Assembly: GCA_938028845.1 (NCBI GenBank)
Contig: CALIZJ010000292.1
Location: forward strand, 1 to 9,479
Direction: 5' to 3'
Length of the DNA stretch: 9,479 nucleotides
Origin: an uncultured Blautia sp.
Lineage (GTDB): Bacteria; Bacillota; Clostridia; Lachnospirales; Lachnospiraceae
A program made the position numbers and the translations under genes. Within the stretch, counting starts at the first letter, position 1. Each line of letters begins with the position of its first letter. The notes beneath the pieces are model-generated. The model saw only the letters and a list, made by a program, of their open reading frames with translations, was not told where the DNA came from and made no database searches. Positions 6,391-9,479 of the stretch are shown here, piece after piece.

Positions 6391-6568
6391 AGAAGAGGTT
6401 AAAATTGAAAACACCAACGAGCTGGAATTTGCTGTTTTCTGTATCGAAAACATTGCAATCAAGCTAAAGAAAAATAGGGTGGGCTTAGCAAAAGCCCACC
6501 TGTTTTTTTATCTGTTTCATGGAAAAATTATCATTTTCCACGATACTTTTAATTGTCGTTTACTTTAA
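6386..6568 (+). pseudogene. Truncated DUF3791-like small protein gene
   Basis: GGAGGG (6371-6376) lies 9 nt before an ATG at 6386. The product begins MLEEVKIENTNELEFAVFCI and continues ENIAIKLKKN. The EFAVFCIENIA block is characteristic, from memory, of DUF3791 proteins. These are about 70 residues long, are common in Lachnospiraceae, and often stand next to DUF3990 genes in suspected toxin-antitoxin pairs. After about residue 29 the resemblance ends: the frame runs through a terminator hairpin and into the antisense of the glycoside hydrolase end, stopping after 60 residues. The usual C-terminal half and any DUF3990 partner are missing. It is most likely a remnant cut by a deletion, though a short expressed peptide cannot be excluded. 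Confidence 0.45.
6478..6508. terminator. Strong hairpin terminator, probably serving both strands
   Basis: Perfect 9-bp arms GGTGGGCTT (6478-6486) and AAGCCCACC (6491-6499) flank a 4-nt loop and are followed on the plus strand by TGTTTTTTT. Reading leftward the hairpin is followed by CTATTTTTCTTT, a fair U-tract. It lies about 50 bp beyond the glycoside hydrolase stop codon and would separate that gene from the isomerase operon. Confidence 0.85.
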
Positions 6569-9479
6569 CCCTTTTGTATATCTTTGTAATTGAATAGGGG
6601 ATAATAGACACGTTTCCTGTAAGCCCGTAATCAAAAGGCTCCAGTTTCAAATCTTCTCCAAGGAATCTGTAATAGCCTCTCTGGACAAGGCGGTTGTACA
6701 GGCTGGTTGCCACCTCAATACAGATTGTATTCTCCCCCGGATAGAGCAGGTCGCTGATGTCTGCTTTCAGAGTCCTCGTATTAACGCCTTTCGCTTTTTT
6801 ATCATTGACATAAACGGCAACAGAGGCACCTCCCGCGTTTTCAAGCTGAAGATAGGCTCCGGTATTCTCTTTCCAGTCTTCTGGAATGCAAAATACGGCT
6901 TTATACGTTCCGATACCGGATACGTCCTGCATCTGCGCTCCTTCATATCCCAGACTTTCCAACTGCTCCTTTGACGCCGGTAAATTCTTCCAGGGCATCA
7001 GTCTGCTGTTTTTAAACTCCAGCTTTGTCTTTTTCGTCTCATAATAAACTTCTGTCGTCGTATGTCCAAATTTTTCTTCTGTATTAACCCGCCTGTCTCC
7101 TGCGTTCCAGTCTTCGATCATAATGTCAAAGCGGTCAACAAGAATCGGTTCCGGGACGTCCACACGTGTTTGCACTTCTTCTCCAGTATTCAGGAGAGTC
7201 TTATAAGTTCCGCTCTTCTTTGCTGTAAGCATCAAAGCATCATCCTTGATACTTATCTGATCCGCTGTTGTTGAAACAGCATATATCTTTTCCTCTGCCG
7301 CAGCATTTAAGTCCAGCGCGATGATCGTGGATTCGCCAGGCTGAAGTGTCAGCGTGACACTGGTCCTTCCATCCTGTATCTTATAATTTCCAAGCTTTGT
7401 TATCTCTCCAGTCCAGTCATCCAGTTCATACGGAGAGCCTTCTCCTTTGATTTCCATGGTAAAGGTAAAAGGTTCTTCTCCTCTATTGACCGCTGCCTTG
7501 TAGGAATATGCATAAGTATAAAAGATTTTATTTTCCCTGTCGTTTCTTGATACAGTCAAAATCTTGTCGTTTGGCTTAGAAAAAGCAACTCTCGGCGTTA
7601 CCCCAAAAGAACGAAGCGCCGCTAAAGCTTCTTTTGGCGTTTCCACTTCCGCTACGTTGCCAAGCGCCTTTATCTGATCTGTGATCGCTTTTACCGACTC
7701 ATCCGTGTCACTTGCGAATTTACTCCTGCTTCCCGCCTTGCCATTATGGTATTTTTCTCCATTCAGGGTGAGCGTCTCGTCAACATTATTTACAAATACC
7801 ATAGGCAGTCCGTCCTGCGCAATCTTAAGAAGCTTCTTGGCCGCTGTTTTTTCCATGGTCTCCTGATATATGATGATCGCCTGATAAGCAGCGCCATCCG
7901 GCTGCAGTGCCCTTCCATTCCATCGGACATTTTCTTCGTCCTCCAAAAGCTGCGGTGAAAAATAGTCATAGGTATACCCCGCCTGCTGCAGGGACAGATC
8001 ACTATAATAATATGGTTTGTCATACATCTGGTTATTATAAAACGGAGTATCCCGTCCTTCTTCAAACCCATAATTAAAGAAAGCATAATCTGTCCTGAGT
8101 ATGGCAATATCTCTGGAAGGAGTTCCCTGCTGCAGTACCTTCTGGTTGCGCGCCAGCATTTCTGTAAAAGCCGGGAAATCCTTTGACGCCGGCTGACGGC
8201 TGTTCCACCGCTCTGTACAATATGCGTACATTCCCTCATGGCCCGGCCATCTTGTCTCTTTCTCAGAGCCCTCTATAGCTGAATATCCATGAAAAACTGT
8301 TCTGGATACACCATTTGCGAACTGCAGATAGCACAGCTGTGTCCAATCATCCATTGGCCTTGTGTAATTGCTGGGCTTTTCATTCTCCCATATTGCTCCT
8401 GTCTCACTGGAGAGAGGCACCCCGTACATATTTGCGGAACCCAAAAGGCCGCGAAACAGGTCAACGTCTCCATTCTGCGCAAAAGATTCCGTTTCCACAT
8501 CATCCAGATACTTTCCTGGCGTAGATATTTCATAATACATTCCATAAGACGGTTCTGCCCGAAGCTGCATTCCCAGTCCGTGCAGCCACTCCTTAAGAGG
8601 TTTCAGTACATTCTCCACATAGAGCCGGGAAGAGACGTCATAGAAATCATTTCTTAATTTTTCTACATTTCTCAGATTCTCTTCGCCCTCTGCTGTATAG
8701 TCATATTCGATTGGATTTTCCGTTGTTCTTGTGGCGGAAACAGCCTCTGTAATAAGGGGCAGATAGGGCGTAATATCATAGCCTTTCCTCTTGCGGAATT
8801 CTTCTTTGAACGTATATCCCCAGAGAATGCCTCCTGCTCCCTCTGTCCGAAGTTCCAGAGAATCCATATAAATCTCGCCTCTTGCGTTCTCTCGGATCGT
8901 TTCCCGCATTTCATCGGTAAGTATCACTTTCTCCCAGTATTCGATCAGTGCGTCCATTCCGTAGGGATCCACATAGTTTACTGTATAATTGGTGCTGACT
9001 GATGGATCTGCTGTCTGGCAGCTTCCATGCATCCAATAAACGAACAGCGCATATTGTCCATCATCAGGAGCCGTCCAGTCAAGCGTATAGGTTCCCTTTT
9101 CTTCTTTTACCCATTCCGTTATGTCTGTTAAGGAAGAAAAGTCCAGGATACCGGTTCCCTGGCCCTCTGCATAATTTTCTCCGGCTCCTTTTCTGCCGCG
9201 GATGATCCGTGCGGATACGGCTCCCTCAAAAATCTGTCTGGTGAAATTCCCGTCCGAACTGTGCATATCGCTTGTGGAACCCTCTTCGCTGCCGACAGTT
9301 GCTCTTACTTTGGGAAGTTCGCCGCTGAACCGCTCTCCCGGGCCAAGGATGATCGTGGCATAATCCAGTACCTGTGAAGCAGCTTTATTGTCTGGATTAT
9401 ATGGTTCCCCGTCATAGCTCCACGTATCCGGGAGATTTGCATTTGCCCAATTGGTTCCGCAGGTTACAGAGAAGCCCAG
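6549..9479 (-). CDS. GH106-like glycoside hydrolase (alpha-L-rhamnosidase family), 5' end outside the window
   Basis: The frame is open to the right edge, so at least 976 residues are encoded and the true start and any signal peptide lie beyond 9479. The ATG at 9266 is internal: the codons before it read as family-like protein (GFSVTCGTNW near the edge, then LGPGERFSGELPKV). The body has the GH106-type pattern: a DPYGMDALIEYWE stretch, YMDSLE (near 8870-8855), EEFRKRKGYDITPYLPLI, RAEPSYG (near 8560) and SSETGAIWENE (near 8400). These three acidic sites are the obvious candidates for catalytic or calcium-binding glutamates. The C-terminus is a galactose-binding-like beta-sandwich (GTYKAVFCIPEDW to YGLTGNVSIIPY). 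GH106 enzymes cleave alpha-L-rhamnosides, including ones in rhamnogalacturonan II and flavonoid glycosides. The gene has its own terminator and is probably a separate transcript from the isomerase operon. Family likely, substrate inferred. Confidence 0.75.
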   Translation of the reverse strand: MGFSVTCGTNWANANLPDTWSYDGEPYNPDNKAASQVLDYATIILGPGERFSGELPKVRATVGSEEGSTSDMHSSDGNFTRQIFEGAVSARIIRGRKGAGENYAEGQGTGILDFSSLTDITEWVKEEKGTYTLDWTAPDDGQYALFVYWMHGSCQTADPSVSTNYTVNYVDPYGMDALIEYWEKVILTDEMRETIRENARGEIYMDSLELRTEGAGGILWGYTFKEEFRKRKGYDITPYLPLITEAVSATRTTENPIEYDYTAEGEENLRNVEKLRNDFYDVSSRLYVENVLKPLKEWLHGLGMQLRAEPSYGMYYEISTPGKYLDDVETESFAQNGDVDLFRGLLGSANMYGVPLSSETGAIWENEKPSNYTRPMDDWTQLCYLQFANGVSRTVFHGYSAIEGSEKETRWPGHEGMYAYCTERWNSRQPASKDFPAFTEMLARNQKVLQQGTPSRDIAILRTDYAFFNYGFEEGRDTPFYNNQMYDKPYYYSDLSLQQAGYTYDYFSPQLLEDEENVRWNGRALQPDGAAYQAIIIYQETMEKTAAKKLLKIAQDGLPMVFVNNVDETLTLNGEKYHNGKAGSRSKFASDTDESVKAITDQIKALGNVAEVETPKEALAALRSFGVTPRVAFSKPNDKILTVSRNDRENKIFYTYAYSYKAAVNRGEEPFTFTMEIKGEGSPYELDDWTGEITKLGNYKIQDGRTSVTLTLQPGESTIIALDLNAAAEEKIYAVSTTADQISIKDDALMLTAKKSGTYKTLLNTGEEVQTRVDVPEPILVDRFDIMIEDWNAGDRRVNTEEKFGHTTTEVYYETKKTKLEFKNSRLMPWKNLPASKEQLESLGYEGAQMQDVSGIGTYKAVFCIPEDWKENTGAYLQLENAGGASVAVYVNDKKAKGVNTRTLKADISDLLYPGENTICIEVATSLYNRLVQRGYYRFLGEDLKLEPFDYGLTGNVSIIPYSITKIYKRVKVNDN

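Noticed and set aside
6549..9266. The ATG at 9266 as the start of the glycoside hydrolase
   Set aside because: The frame stays open through all 71 codons to the window edge and reads as family-like sequence. No Shine-Dalgarno sequence precedes the ATG.

Overview
The window looks like gut Firmicutes DNA, most likely Lachnospiraceae (Blautia/Clostridium/Hungatella type). This is an inference from strong AAGGAGG-type ribosome binding sites, AT-rich intergenic DNA beside moderately GC-balanced genes, a typical Rpn/PD-(D/E)XK protein, a DUF3791-like remnant, and the enzyme families present. No rRNA or other phylogenetic marker is in the window, so the genus is not fixed.

Layout. (1) 45-1064 (+): an Rpn-family PD-(D/E)XK nuclease gene that ends at a bidirectional hairpin terminator (1114-1146). 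The operon coming from the other side converges on the same hairpin. (2) 1264-5905 (-): a tight four-gene operon, read right to left as an L-fucose-isomerase-like enzyme, a split transketolase (N-terminal then C-terminal subunit) and a glycerol-kinase-like FGGY kinase. The genes overlap or lie one base apart. (3) 5912-6548: a 640-bp intergenic region with a sigma-A-type promoter, an operator overlapping that promoter, a perfect 44-bp palindrome upstream, remnants of at least one small gene, and a strong hairpin terminator. (4) 6549-9479 (-): a large glycoside hydrolase resembling GH106 (alpha-L-rhamnosidase family), running off the right edge.

How the genes may work together. Isomerase, FGGY kinase and two-subunit transketolase are the three activities of the non-oxidative D-apiose route: D-apiose to D-apulose, to D-apulose 4-phosphate, then with glyceraldehyde 3-phosphate to dihydroxyacetone phosphate and D-xylulose 5-phosphate. 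The kinase is glycerol-kinase-like overall, but two glycerol-pocket residues of E. coli GlpK (Gln246 and Phe270) are both serine here. That argues against plain glycerol kinase and for a bulkier substrate carrying a glycerol-like hydroxymethyl end, as apulose does. A GH106-like rhamnosidase next door fits apiose-bearing pectin (rhamnogalacturonan II) or apiosylated/rhamnosylated plant glycosides. The apiose assignment is inferred from gene content and active-site reading and has not been proven; other ketoses are possible.

The operon promoter appears to be controlled by a repressor recognising TATAAAC/GTTTATA half-sites. One site covers the -10 region, and the 44-bp palindrome is centred 136.5 bp away, close to 13 helical turns, a geometry that would suit DNA looping. 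No transporter or regulator gene lies in the window; they would be expected to the right of the glycoside hydrolase or elsewhere.
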